Source: Collinsella aerofaciens (GTDB lineage Bacteria > Actinomycetota > Coriobacteriia > Coriobacteriales > Coriobacteriaceae). Taken from it: DNA of 36,981 nt. Under the pieces are notes generated by a model. That model was given only the letters and a program-made list of their open reading frames with translations, ran no database searches and was not told where the DNA came from. The position numbers and the translations under genes are program-made. Below, piece by piece: positions 24,098 through 31,131 of this stretch (its first letter is position 1; each line of letters begins with the position of its first letter). The DNA lies in the NCBI RefSeq assembly GCF_028207065.1, contig NZ_JAQLFP010000027.1, positions 1-36,981 on the forward strand, written 5' to 3'.

Positions 24098-25507
24098 ATG
24101 GCAGGTAAAAAGTTCTCCCTGTTCGAGGTCATCCTCTCGGTTATCTGCGTTGTCTTTACCATCGAGGCGGCTGCTCCGGCATCTGCCATGGGTAACGTGC
24201 AGTTCTTCTGGTGGATCTTCCTTATCATTACGTTTTTGCTTCCCTATGGCCTGGTGGTGGCCGAGCTCGGTACGGCGTTCGATTCCGAGGGCGGCCTGTA
24301 CGACTGGGTTCGCCTGGGCTTGGGAGACCGTTGGGGTGCACGCTGCTCCTGGTGCTATTGGGTCAACTTTCCACTGTGGGTGGCAAGTATCGCCTGCATG
24401 TTCCCCAGTGTCATCAATGCGGTATGGGGCATCGAATTTTCGCTTGGGGTCCGAATTGCCATCGAGCTTACCTTTGTGTGGGGCGTCACGGTCATGGCAA
24501 TGCAGCCGGTGGCCGAGGCCGATTGGGTCATGGATGGCGGCGCCGTCATCAAGGTGCTCATTACCGCCGTGGTGGGAATCGTCGGCATCTGGTTTGCCTG
24601 CAATAACGGCTTTGCCAACGATATGTCGTTTAAGACCTTTGTCCCCGATCTGGGAGACACTAACTCACTGACGTATCTTTCAATCATCCTATTCAACTTT
24701 ATGGGCTTTGAGGTGGTCGCGACCTTTGCCAGCACGATGAAGAACCCATCGCGCGATATCCCCAAGGCGGTTATCGCCGGTGGCGTTGCCATCGCGGCGA
24801 TCTACATTATCTGTGGCATCGGTATTGGAGCCGCGGTTCCCACCGAGCAGCTTTCACTCGATTCGGGCATTGTGGACGCGGTCGCCGCCATGGTGGGGCG
24901 CGCTCACCCGCTGACGATGGTCGTGGGCGTGGCCTTTCTGGTAACGCTGTTTGCCAACATGATCTGTTGGAGCTTTGGCGTCAACAACGTGGCGAGCTAT
25001 GCCGCGCGCCATGGCAACATGCCGCGTCCCTTTGCGCTGGTGTCCAAGAAGACCGGCATGCCCAACGGCTCAGCACTCATTAACGGTTGTTTTGCCAGCT
25101 TGGTGCTGCTACTTCAGATTCCGCTGGGCGAAGGTTCCGACGTCTTTTGGGTCTTCTTCTCGATGAACGTCGTCTTTCTGCTCATGAGCTATATCCCGAT
25201 GTTCCCGGCGTTTTGGCGCCTGCGTAAATACGACGACCGCCCCCGTGTATTCCGCGCGCCCTTCGAGGGCAAGGTGCTTGCGGTAGCGCTTGCGGTGCCG
25301 GTGGTAGAGCTCGTGCTTTCGATTGTTGCGACAACCGTGCCGCTTAACAGCTCGCCCGCCGAGATGTCAAAGTTGCCGATCCTCATGGGTGTGGTGATCG
25401 GCGTGTTGCTGGGCGAGGTTTCGCGCCTCATATCGCGCCGCGGCCGCAGCATCGACAATCCCGGCGTTGGCGCAAGGGGGACAGGTCGCTTTGCACCAAA
25501 ACAGTAG
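24098..25507 (+). CDS. Second APC-superfamily permease of the agmatine locus
   Basis: A 469-residue paralogue of the permease at 20539-21978, alike over nearly its whole length: both have VAELGT near residue 54, IYDWV/LYDWV, FNFMGFEV and SYIPMFPAF or TYIPMFPAF. About twelve hydrophobic segments. Substrate probably an amino acid or polyamine. The ATG follows AGGGGAAG. The last ~12 residues (ending GTGRFAPKQ) are encoded by a sequence containing GGGGGACAGGT and CTTTGCACC, part of a dispersed hairpin family, so the C-terminus seems to have been rewritten by a repeat. Confidence 0.85.
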   Translation: MAGKKFSLFEVILSVICVVFTIEAAAPASAMGNVQFFWWIFLIITFLLPYGLVVAELGTAFDSEGGLYDWVRLGLGDRWGARCSWCYWVNFPLWVASIACMFPSVINAVWGIEFSLGVRIAIELTFVWGVTVMAMQPVAEADWVMDGGAVIKVLITAVVGIVGIWFACNNGFANDMSFKTFVPDLGDTNSLTYLSIILFNFMGFEVVATFASTMKNPSRDIPKAVIAGGVAIAAIYIICGIGIGAAVPTEQLSLDSGIVDAVAAMVGRAHPLTMVVGVAFLVTLFANMICWSFGVNNVASYAARHGNMPRPFALVSKKTGMPNGSALINGCFASLVLLLQIPLGEGSDVFWVFFSMNVVFLLMSYIPMFPAFWRLRKYDDRPRVFRAPFEGKVLAVALAVPVVELVLSIVATTVPLNSSPAEMSKLPILMGVVIGVLLGEVSRLISRRGRSIDNPGVGARGTGRFAPKQ

Positions 25508-25542
25508 CGCCGCGAGTTGTGCGGTGCTAGATGCATCTTGGA

Positions 25543-25734
25543 TTACTGCTCACGCTGCTCGGGATCAGATGCGAGCTTGGGTGCAAAGTAGGGGACGTGG
25601 CCCAGGTAGGGGCAGCTGTCCTCGCGTGATTCGACGACGCAGGGGATATCTTCGTAGGTGAGTGAGTCGCTCAGGCGGGCGATGGTCTTGGCGGCAGGAG
25701 CGACGAGCATCTTGAGCGGTGCGATAGGCGCCAT
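25543..25734 (-). CDS. Hypothetical small protein (63 aa)
   Basis: Not recognised. Kept because its ATG follows a very good ribosome binding site (AGGAAAGGAG, seven bases before the ATG) and codon use resembles the real genes. The N-terminus MAPIAPLKMLVAPAAKTIARL is mildly hydrophobic; the C-terminal half is polar with two Cys (DIPCVVES and DSCPYLGH) that might bind a metal or form a disulfide. It stands alone, convergent with the second permease. Confidence 0.6.
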   Translation of the reverse strand: MAPIAPLKMLVAPAAKTIARLSDSLTYEDIPCVVESREDSCPYLGHVPYFAPKLASDPEQREQ

Positions 25735-25818
25735 GGCATCTCCTTTCCTGTATGCGACCCGTGCTTTGGCGCGAATGTATATGCCGCAAGTCTAGCATCC
25801 CGCCCAGGAGAGCTTCAA

Positions 25819-25853
25819 ACCACCACAAAGGGGACAGGCACCTTTGTGGTGGT
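25819..25853. repeat. Hairpin repeat E2
   Basis: Identical in stem and loop to E1 (ACCACCACAAAGG, loop GGACAGGCA, CCTTTGTGGTGGT), here in a gene-free stretch upstream of a small gene. It is followed by TTTGCCCAGAT and AACCTGCCAAAAT, a sequence also seen next to E3 at 17986-18013. Confidence 0.8.
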
Positions 25854-26043
25854 TTTGGCGTTTGCCCAGATGAAACCTGCCAAAATGAACCGGTCACCAG
25901 GAGAGGAAATGGCGTTGGGCGAGAATTTGGTTTGTTAAATAGGGTCCCGACCTGGGCTACTTATAGATTGTGGAAAACTCTACTGTCAGATTATGGCGAA
26001 TGCTGCTGTAGGATTATGACATGCGCTACTACAGCCTATGGCA

Positions 26044-26103
26044 ACGTACCTCATGAGCGCCGGCATGGTGCGAGTTGCCATCGCCACTCGCTACAGCGAG
26101 TAG
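26044..26103 (+). pseudogene. Relic of an FtsX-like permease 3' end
   Basis: Twenty codons including the stop reproduce the C-terminus of the permease at 15668-17905 (relic TYLMSAGMVRVAIATRYSE, intact gene TYLMSTGMVQAAIATRYSE). The similarity continues through the stop, the spacer with CAAAACC repeats, and the terminator. Upstream of 26044 the similarity stops abruptly. It looks like the remnant of a lost paralogous operon or an old duplication. Confidence 0.75.
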
Positions 26104-26149
26104 CAGGCGGGCAAAACCACCGCAAAACCGTCGCAAAACCGCGATGAAC

Positions 26150-26192
26150 AACCGCCGCGAAGGGGGACGGGCCCCTTTCGCGGCGGTTTTTT
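26150..26192 (+). terminator. Orphan terminator copied with the permease relic
   Basis: AACCGCCGCGAAGGGG / CCCCTTTCGCGGCGGTT followed by six T. It is the counterpart of the terminator at 17942-17983. A degraded third version (CCGCCGCGAGGG...CCGCGGTGG) lies near 26356-26389. Confidence 0.75.
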
Positions 26193-26215
26193 GCCTGCCT
26201 GGTGCGTCTCGGATG

Positions 26216-26336
26216 CAAGTGAGTAGACTTTTTGGGATCTGCCGAGCACATCGCGACAAACGCTCGATAAAACCGCAGGCCAGAGCTGCGGCGTTTTGGG
26301 GTGTGCTCGGGATCCCGCCAAAAGCCTACTCACTTG
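26216..26336. repeat. Long imperfect inverted repeat B1
   Basis: CAAGTGAGTAG / CTACTCACTTG at the ends, then CTTTT / AAAAG, then GGGATC..CCGAGCACA / TGTGCTCGGGATCCC, and an inner AAAACCGCAG / CTGCGG.GTTTT hairpin; about 121 bases in all. The stretch AGTAGACTTTTTGGGA resembles AGTAGATTTTTGGGA of repeat B2 at 34012, suggesting one family. Confidence 0.7.
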
Positions 26337-26415
26337 GTTTTCACGGTTAGTAAACCGCCGCGAGGGAAAGCAGCTCCCCCGCGGTGGTCTTAACGTTCGC
26401 CCAGATACAACCTGT

Positions 26416-26452
26416 CACCACAAGGGGGATGGGCGCCTTTTGTGGTGGTTTT
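26416..26452. repeat. Hairpin repeat E6
   Basis: CACCACAAGG / CCTTTTGTGGTG with a GGGATGGGCG loop and a T-run, a diverged member of the E family. It lies 18 bases past the stop of the minus-strand acetyltransferase and may act as its terminator. The whole stretch 25735-26469 holds repeats and a relic but no gene. Confidence 0.65.
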
Positions 26453-26469
26453 GGTACTTGCTTAGCGGG

Positions 26470-27120
26470 TTAGCCCTGCGTGTCGCCTCCGTACATGTAG
26501 ACGATAAAACCGTCGCCGGTGTCTTGACTGTGATCCTCCAGGATGCGCTTCATGTTGAGGTGCTCGTAGAACTGCCAGTCGGAGTTGCAGTCGCTCATCA
26601 GGAAGAACTTGGTGCAGCCTGCCTTGGCGAGCTCGGCGCGCGCAAGGTCGATAAGCGCGCGGCCGAGCCCCTTGCCCTGCCACTCGGGCACGATGATGAT
26701 CAGGTTGAGCTGGCCCTGGGCATACTCGTTGCCTGTGGCGGCAAAGCGATCCGCCGTGGCCTTCTCGCGGCTGTCGCCAAAGAGCGAGCCCTCGAGCTTG
26801 GCGTCGGCGGTCTTTGCCATCTCGGTTGCCTGGGCGAACATCTCGTCGTAGCAGGGCACCCACGTGGGATTGGTACGCGGCTTGCCGTCCTCGAAGATGC
26901 CGATGCAGCAGGCGGCGATAATGCGGCCCTCGGCCTCGGCGACAAGCGCGATAGGTGAGCGCTGTAGCTGCATGGTGATGTTAAAGCGCGCGCAGAAATC
27001 GGCAGCTTCGACGTCACCGCGGTTGCGCAGCGTGTTGCACCACAGCTGGTTGTAGATGGCGGCGATGCCAGCCAGGTCGTCGAGCGTGGCGGCGCGCAGG
27101 GTTACGTTGTCAAGGCTCAT
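26470..27120 (-). CDS. GNAT-family N-acetyltransferase
   Basis: A 216-residue acetyltransferase. The acetyl-CoA loop is VPEWQGKGLGRALID near residues 144-158, with the preceding beta strand LNLIIIV and a final YEHLNMKRI strand near 185-193. The acceptor is unknown. The ATG at 27120 follows GGAAGGAG; a TTG five codons earlier is possible but less likely. It stands alone on the minus strand, divergent from the DAHP synthase gene. Confidence 0.85.
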   Translation of the reverse strand: MSLDNVTLRAATLDDLAGIAAIYNQLWCNTLRNRGDVEAADFCARFNITMQLQRSPIALVAEAEGRIIAACCIGIFEDGKPRTNPTWVPCYDEMFAQATEMAKTADAKLEGSLFGDSREKATADRFAATGNEYAQGQLNLIIIVPEWQGKGLGRALIDLARAELAKAGCTKFFLMSDCNSDWQFYEHLNMKRILEDHSQDTGDGFIVYMYGGDTQG

Positions 27121-27266
27121 GGAGGCTCCTTCCAAGGTGGGTCAGGCCACCTCTGAGTGTGACATGGGCGCGCCGTCGCCGCATCAATCATTCGGCAGAC
27201 GAGTCCCGTTCCCTCGGGGACGGAGGAAAAGGGGCCACGAGCGAGGATTTTCGGACGCTTGCTCGA

Positions 27267-27332
27267 CGAGAGTGGATAATCTCCCACTTTCAGCGCGATC
27301 CTAGGCCAAAAACGGGAGATTATCCACTCTCG
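27267..27332. repeat. Inverted repeat C2
   Basis: A perfect 19-bp pair CGAGAGTGGATAATCTCCC / GGGAGATTATCCACTCTCG around a 28-base loop. Same family as C1 at 3553; the third base pair of the stem differs in a compensated way (C-G there, A-T here). It lies between the divergent acetyltransferase and DAHP synthase genes. Confidence 0.8.
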
Positions 27333-27460
27333 TGGTAAGCGACCCGCGCGTTATCCATTCCCTTTTTGGTTGGTCGTGCTTGCACTTTAGCGTGCGACAG
27401 CGGATAATGCCGAGCATTCGACGATTCAAGCTTAGACTTCTTTGATTGAGGAGGCCCCGC

Positions 27461-28492
27461 ATGGCCATGGAATTTAAACGCAGGCTGCCGATCCCCATGG
27501 AGATCCGCGAGGAAATGCCGCTGTCCGCTGAGCTTACTGCTAAGAAGCAGGCATTCGACGCCGAGGTCGCCAAGGTCTTTACCGGCGAGGACGCGCGCAA
27601 GGTGCTCATCATCGGACCGTGCTCTGCCGACCGCGAGGACTCGGTCCTCGAGTACATGAACCGCCTGGCCAAAACCGCCGAGGAGGTCAAGGACAAGCTC
27701 ATCATCATCCCGCGCGTCTACACCAACAAGCCGCGCACCAAGGGCACCGGTTACAAGGGCCTGCTGCACAACCCCGATCCCGAGGCGCCCGACGATCTGC
27801 TCGAAGGCGTTAAGGCCATTCGCCACATGCACTTGCGCGTCATCGAGGAGACTGGCTTCTTCACTGCCGACGAGATGCTCTACCCGTCCAACTACCAGTA
27901 CCTCGTCGACCTGTTGAGCTACGTCGCCGTGGGTGCGCGTTCGGTCGAGAACCAGGAGCACCGTCTGGTGTCGAGCGGCATTTCGGTGCCGGTGGGCATG
28001 AAAAATCCTACAGCCGGTTCCACTACCGTCATGCTCAACTCCATCTACGCCGCCCAGGCGCACCAGAGCTTTATCTTCCGCAACTGGGAGGTCGAGTGCG
28101 ACGGCAACCCGCTCGCGCACGCCGTCATGCGCGGCTACATCGGTCTCGACGGTCGCACTTACCCCAATTACCACTACGAGCACCTGGAGCGCCTTGCCGA
28201 GCGCTATACCGAGCACGCCGGCTACGCCAACCCGGCGGCGGTTATCGACTGCAACCATGACAACTCGGGCAAGCGCCCGCTGGAGCAGTATCGCATCTGC
28301 AAGGAAGTGCTCGACAGCTGTCGCCGCAACGAATCCATCTCCAAACTGGTCAAGGGCTTTATGATCGAGTCCTACCTGGAGGATGGCAACCAGCCGGTCG
28401 ACGGCGGCGTCTTTGGCAAGTCGATCACCGACCCGTGCCTGGGCTGGGAAAAGACCGACTATCTGATCCACGAGATCGCGGAGCGTGTTTAG
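27461..28492 (+). CDS. aroF: 3-deoxy-7-phosphoheptulonate (DAHP) synthase, AroG/F/H type
   Basis: A 343-residue class I alpha DAHP synthase that joins phosphoenolpyruvate and erythrose 4-phosphate, the first step of the shikimate pathway. Family motifs are VLIIGPCSADRED near residues 47-59, IIIPRVYTNKPRTKGTGYKG near 84-103, GARSVENQEHR near 157-167, PVGMKNPTAG near 176-185, and DCNHDNSGKRP near 263-273, with metal and substrate ligands. The ATG follows GAGGAGG. Which aromatic amino acid regulates it cannot be told. It ends one base before repeat A2. Confidence 0.92.
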   Translation: MAMEFKRRLPIPMEIREEMPLSAELTAKKQAFDAEVAKVFTGEDARKVLIIGPCSADREDSVLEYMNRLAKTAEEVKDKLIIIPRVYTNKPRTKGTGYKGLLHNPDPEAPDDLLEGVKAIRHMHLRVIEETGFFTADEMLYPSNYQYLVDLLSYVAVGARSVENQEHRLVSSGISVPVGMKNPTAGSTTVMLNSIYAAQAHQSFIFRNWEVECDGNPLAHAVMRGYIGLDGRTYPNYHYEHLERLAERYTEHAGYANPAAVIDCNHDNSGKRPLEQYRICKEVLDSCRRNESISKLVKGFMIESYLEDGNQPVDGGVFGKSITDPCLGWEKTDYLIHEIAERV

Positions 28493-28632
28493 TTACGCGG
28501 GTTTACCAACCCGCGTAACGGCTCGACGCTGCGCGCCGCCCAGAGCGACAATTTGTCATTCAAAAGGCAAGGCATGACCAGAAGGTCAATGCCCTGCCTT
28601 TTTCATGCCAACTTGTACGCTCTGGACGGCGC
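28493..28632 (+). ncRNA. Structured repeat copy A2: short hairpin plus ~100-nt imperfect hairpin
   Basis: Starts one base after the DAHP synthase stop. The short hairpin TTACGCGGGTT / AACCCGCGTAA (28493-28518) leads via GCTCGACGCTGCG to the long hairpin 28532-28632. Its base CGCCG-CCAGAGCG pairs with CGCTCTGG-CGGCG; the middle has ACAA/TTGT, TTG/CAA, CAT/ATG and AAAA/TTTT separated by T/C and TC/TC mismatches. The tip GGCATGACC-AGAA-GGTCAATGCC is as in A1. TTTTT after TGCC might let the inner stem act as a terminator. Confidence 0.65.
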
Positions 28633-28673
28633 TCGCTGTCCGTCCTCTACCTGCGGAGTTGTCCTGCTCCAGG

Positions 28674-28704
28674 GCACTCATTGGGGACAGACTTAAATGA
28701 GTGC
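28674..28704. repeat. Hairpin repeat E4
   Basis: GCACTCATT / AATGAGTGC around a GGGGACAGACTTA loop. It shares the GGGGACAG loop with E1 and E2 but has an unrelated stem. Confidence 0.6.
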
Positions 28705-28713
28705 TCGCAGAAT

Positions 28714-28838
28714 GAGAGTGGATAGTCTGCCGTTTATAAGTAGTTGTTGGGGACGTTCTTGTTGTTTGACTAGTCGTTTAAGAACGTCCCCAATGACTAC
28801 CTTTCAAACCTGGCAGTTGGGGACGTTCCTTATGTGCT
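28714..28838. repeat. Half C repeat joined to D2 and a D fragment
   Basis: GAGAGTGGATAGTCTGCC (28714-28731) is the left arm of a C repeat with no right arm. D2 follows at 28747-28793, with TTGGGGACGTTCTT / AAGAACGTCCCCAA, and a partial TTGGGGACGTTCCTT at 28816. The C-then-D order equals that at 3553-3673. Confidence 0.7.
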
Positions 28839-28915
28839 GGCACTTGGGGAAACTCCTTGCGCCAGCGGACGCGGTTTGCTTGCTGGTATTGCCAGATTGT
28901 TGGGCGTTCTCCAAG

Positions 28916-29152
28916 CCCTGTGGGCAAAAAATGCCAAATATGAGTACTGTTGCTGCTGTAGTGCCATATTGCTCCCACAAAATAATGGACATAAAGTAAA
29001 TATGTTCATTAACGCTAGTACATATAAGCCTGATACAGAGCTGATTGAGCAATGTGGAGGTGCATACAAGCTACAAGAGCGGTGTTTTGGGTCGTTTTGG
29101 ATGTTACTAAAAAAGTAACAGTACTCATATTTGCCATTTTTTGTCCACGGGG
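28916..29152. mobile_element. AT-rich 237-base segment with 36-bp inverted ends (MITE-like)
   Basis: Arms at 28916-28951 and 29117-29152 (inner ends ...AAATATGAGTACTGTT and AACAGTACTCATATTT...) match at 33 of 36 positions. The ~165 bases between are clearly more AT-rich than the surroundings and hold a small TGTTACT / AGTAACA hairpin. Overlapping open frames on both strands lack ribosome binding sites. It may be a non-autonomous element or a remnant; no clean target duplication was found. Confidence 0.5.
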
Positions 29153-29209
29153 CCTTGAGGGAGGGCGTCAATCAGGTCCCAGGGGAGGCGGTTCGAGGGC
29201 TGCAAAACA

Positions 29210-29243
29210 AAAACGGGGACGCAGATTGTCCTGCGTCCCCGTT
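29210..29243 (-). terminator. Terminator of the ABC exporter operon
   Basis: A perfect 13-bp stem AACGGGGACGCAG / CTGCGTCCCCGTT followed on the minus strand by TTTTTGTTTTG, about 30 bases past the exporter stop. Confidence 0.85.
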
Positions 29244-29274
29244 CTAGGGCGTTATTCGTTCCCTGCGGCAGAAT

Positions 29275-31131
29275 TTACGCCGCTTCGTCGAACTGCGAGT
29301 TGTACAGGTCGGCGTAGAAGCCGCCCTGGGCGAGCAGTTCGTCGTGTGTGCCCTTCTCGACGATGTCGCCGTCGCGGATCACCAAGATCACGTCGGCGTT
29401 ACGGATCGTGGACAGGCGGTGCGCGATGACAAAGCTTGTACGGCCTTGCATCAGCGCATCCATGGCGCGCTGAATGAGCTCCTCGGTGCGGGTGTCCACG
29501 TTGGAAGTCGCCTCGTCTAGAATCAGCGCCGGGCGGTCGGCCAAAATGGCACGGGCGATGGTCACGAGCTGGCGCTGACCCTGCGACAGGTTAGTGCCCT
29601 CCTCGTTGATCATAAAGTCGTAGCCACCGGCGAGCGTATGGATAAAGTGGTCGCAGCGTGCGGCGCGTGCGGCGGCCTCGACCTCGGCGTCGGTCGCATC
29701 GGGGCGTCCGTAGCGGATGTTCTCGCGGATGGTGCCGTTAAACAGCCAGGTGTCCTGCAGCACCATGGCAAACTCGCCGCGCAGCGCCGCGCGGTCCCAG
29801 TCGCGCACGTCGACGCCTTCGACGCGCAGCGAACCGCCGTCCACGTCGTAAAAGCGCTGCAGCAGCTTAATGAGCGTGGTCTTGCCGGCGCCGGTGGGGC
29901 CGACGATGGCAATGGTTTGGCCGGGCTGCGCCTCGCAGCTAAAGTCGTGGATGATGGTCTTGTCGGGCGTGTAGCCAAACTTGACATGGTCAAACACCAC
30001 GTGGCCGGGGCGCTTTTCGGGAATCTGCGCGTCGGCCTTTTGCTCCTCCTCGGGCGCGGCCAGGAACTCAAAGACGCGCTCGGTGGCAGCGGCCATCGAC
30101 TGCATCGTATTGCTCACGTTGCCCAGTTGCTGTACGGGTTGCGTAAAGTTGCGAACGTACTGGATAAAGCTCTGGATGTCGCCGGGCGTGGCATTGCCGG
30201 TCAACGCGAGCTGTGCGCCCACCACGACGACGCCCACATAGCCCATGTTGCCCACCAGGCTCATAAGCGGCATCATCAGGCCCGACAGGAACTGCGAACG
30301 CCAGCCGCTAATAAAGAGTCGGTCGTTTTGACGGTCGAACTCCTCGATCGAGGCCTCGGCGCGGTCGAACACCTGAATGACGTTCTGGCCGGCAAAGTCC
30401 TCCTCGATAATGCCGTTGACGGCGCCCAGAACCTGCTGTTGCTCGCGGAAGTACGGCTGCGAGAAGTGAATCATCACGACCAGGATTATCGCGGCGGCCG
30501 GCAGCGTGAGCACGGTGACGCCGGTGAGCGGCAGGCTGATCGACAGCATCATGACGAGGACGCCGATAATCTGCGTCACCGACGTGATGAGCTGCGTCAC
30601 GCTCTGGTTGAGCGACTGGCCCAGCGTATCGACGTCGTTAGTGATGCGGCTGAGCACGTCGCCCTTGCTGTGTCCGTTAAAGTAGCTCATCGGAACGACG
30701 GCGATCTTGGCGGCGATCTCCTTGCGCATGCGATAGCATATCTTTTGCGTGACGCCGGTCATGAGCCAGCCTTGGATCAGGCTGCAAACAGAGCTCGCCA
30801 GATACAGGCAGAGCAAAAAGCCGAGCGTCTTGGCGATCCAGTCAAAGTCAACGTCGCCGGTGCCGTTGACTTTGGCAACCAGACCCTCGAATAGCTTGGT
30901 GGTGACCTGGCCGAGTACCTTGGGTCCCACGATATTAAAGACGACCGAGCACACGGCAAAGGCGACGGCGGCAAACACGGCAATCTTGTGCTGACCGATA
31001 TAGCCGAGTAGCTGCCTCATGGTGCCCTTAAAGTCCTTGGCCTTTTCGCCGCGGCCCATGCCACCCATGCGGCCCATGGGACCGCGCCGGCGGGTGGGCT
31101 TGGGAATCTGAGTCTTGGTCTTGTCTGCCAT
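29275..31131 (-). CDS. ABC exporter half-transporter B (permease-ATPase fusion)
   Basis: A 618-residue type IV ABC exporter: a basic Gly/Met/Arg-rich N-terminus (about 1-35), six membrane helices (about 45-330), and a C-terminal ATPase. Walker A is GPTGAGKTT near residue 406, the signature is LSQGQRQL near 511, Walker B is ALILDEATSNVD near 531, and the switch His is in IAHRLST near 565. Here the signature reads LSQGQ where its partner has VSGGQ. Substrate unknown; many such pairs with a MarR gene export drugs. The start codon shares its A with the upstream gene's stop, so the two are translationally coupled. Confidence 0.92.
   Translation of the reverse strand: MADKTKTQIPKPTRRRGPMGRMGGMGRGEKAKDFKGTMRQLLGYIGQHKIAVFAAVAFAVCSVVFNIVGPKVLGQVTTKLFEGLVAKVNGTGDVDFDWIAKTLGFLLCLYLASSVCSLIQGWLMTGVTQKICYRMRKEIAAKIAVVPMSYFNGHSKGDVLSRITNDVDTLGQSLNQSVTQLITSVTQIIGVLVMMLSISLPLTGVTVLTLPAAAIILVVMIHFSQPYFREQQQVLGAVNGIIEEDFAGQNVIQVFDRAEASIEEFDRQNDRLFISGWRSQFLSGLMMPLMSLVGNMGYVGVVVVGAQLALTGNATPGDIQSFIQYVRNFTQPVQQLGNVSNTMQSMAAATERVFEFLAAPEEEQKADAQIPEKRPGHVVFDHVKFGYTPDKTIIHDFSCEAQPGQTIAIVGPTGAGKTTLIKLLQRFYDVDGGSLRVEGVDVRDWDRAALRGEFAMVLQDTWLFNGTIRENIRYGRPDATDAEVEAAARAARCDHFIHTLAGGYDFMINEEGTNLSQGQRQLVTIARAILADRPALILDEATSNVDTRTEELIQRAMDALMQGRTSFVIAHRLSTIRNADVILVIRDGDIVEKGTHDELLAQGGFYADLYNSQFDEAA

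Noticed and set aside
25930..26040. CRISPR-like short repeats (loosely repeated CTACTG and ATTATGGC sequences)
   Set aside because: The repeats are imperfect, only two or three in number, and unevenly spaced, with no cas genes.
28804..29171. Small ORFs on both strands in the AT-rich block
   Set aside because: They overlap each other across the inverted repeat, lack ribosome binding sites, and match no family I know.
30000..30894. Long plus-strand frames (such as 29638-30894 and 31170-32678) opposite the ABC exporter genes
   Set aside because: They mirror the codon bias of the minus-strand genes, with His/Ala/Val/Gly-rich shadow proteins and no ribosome binding sites.
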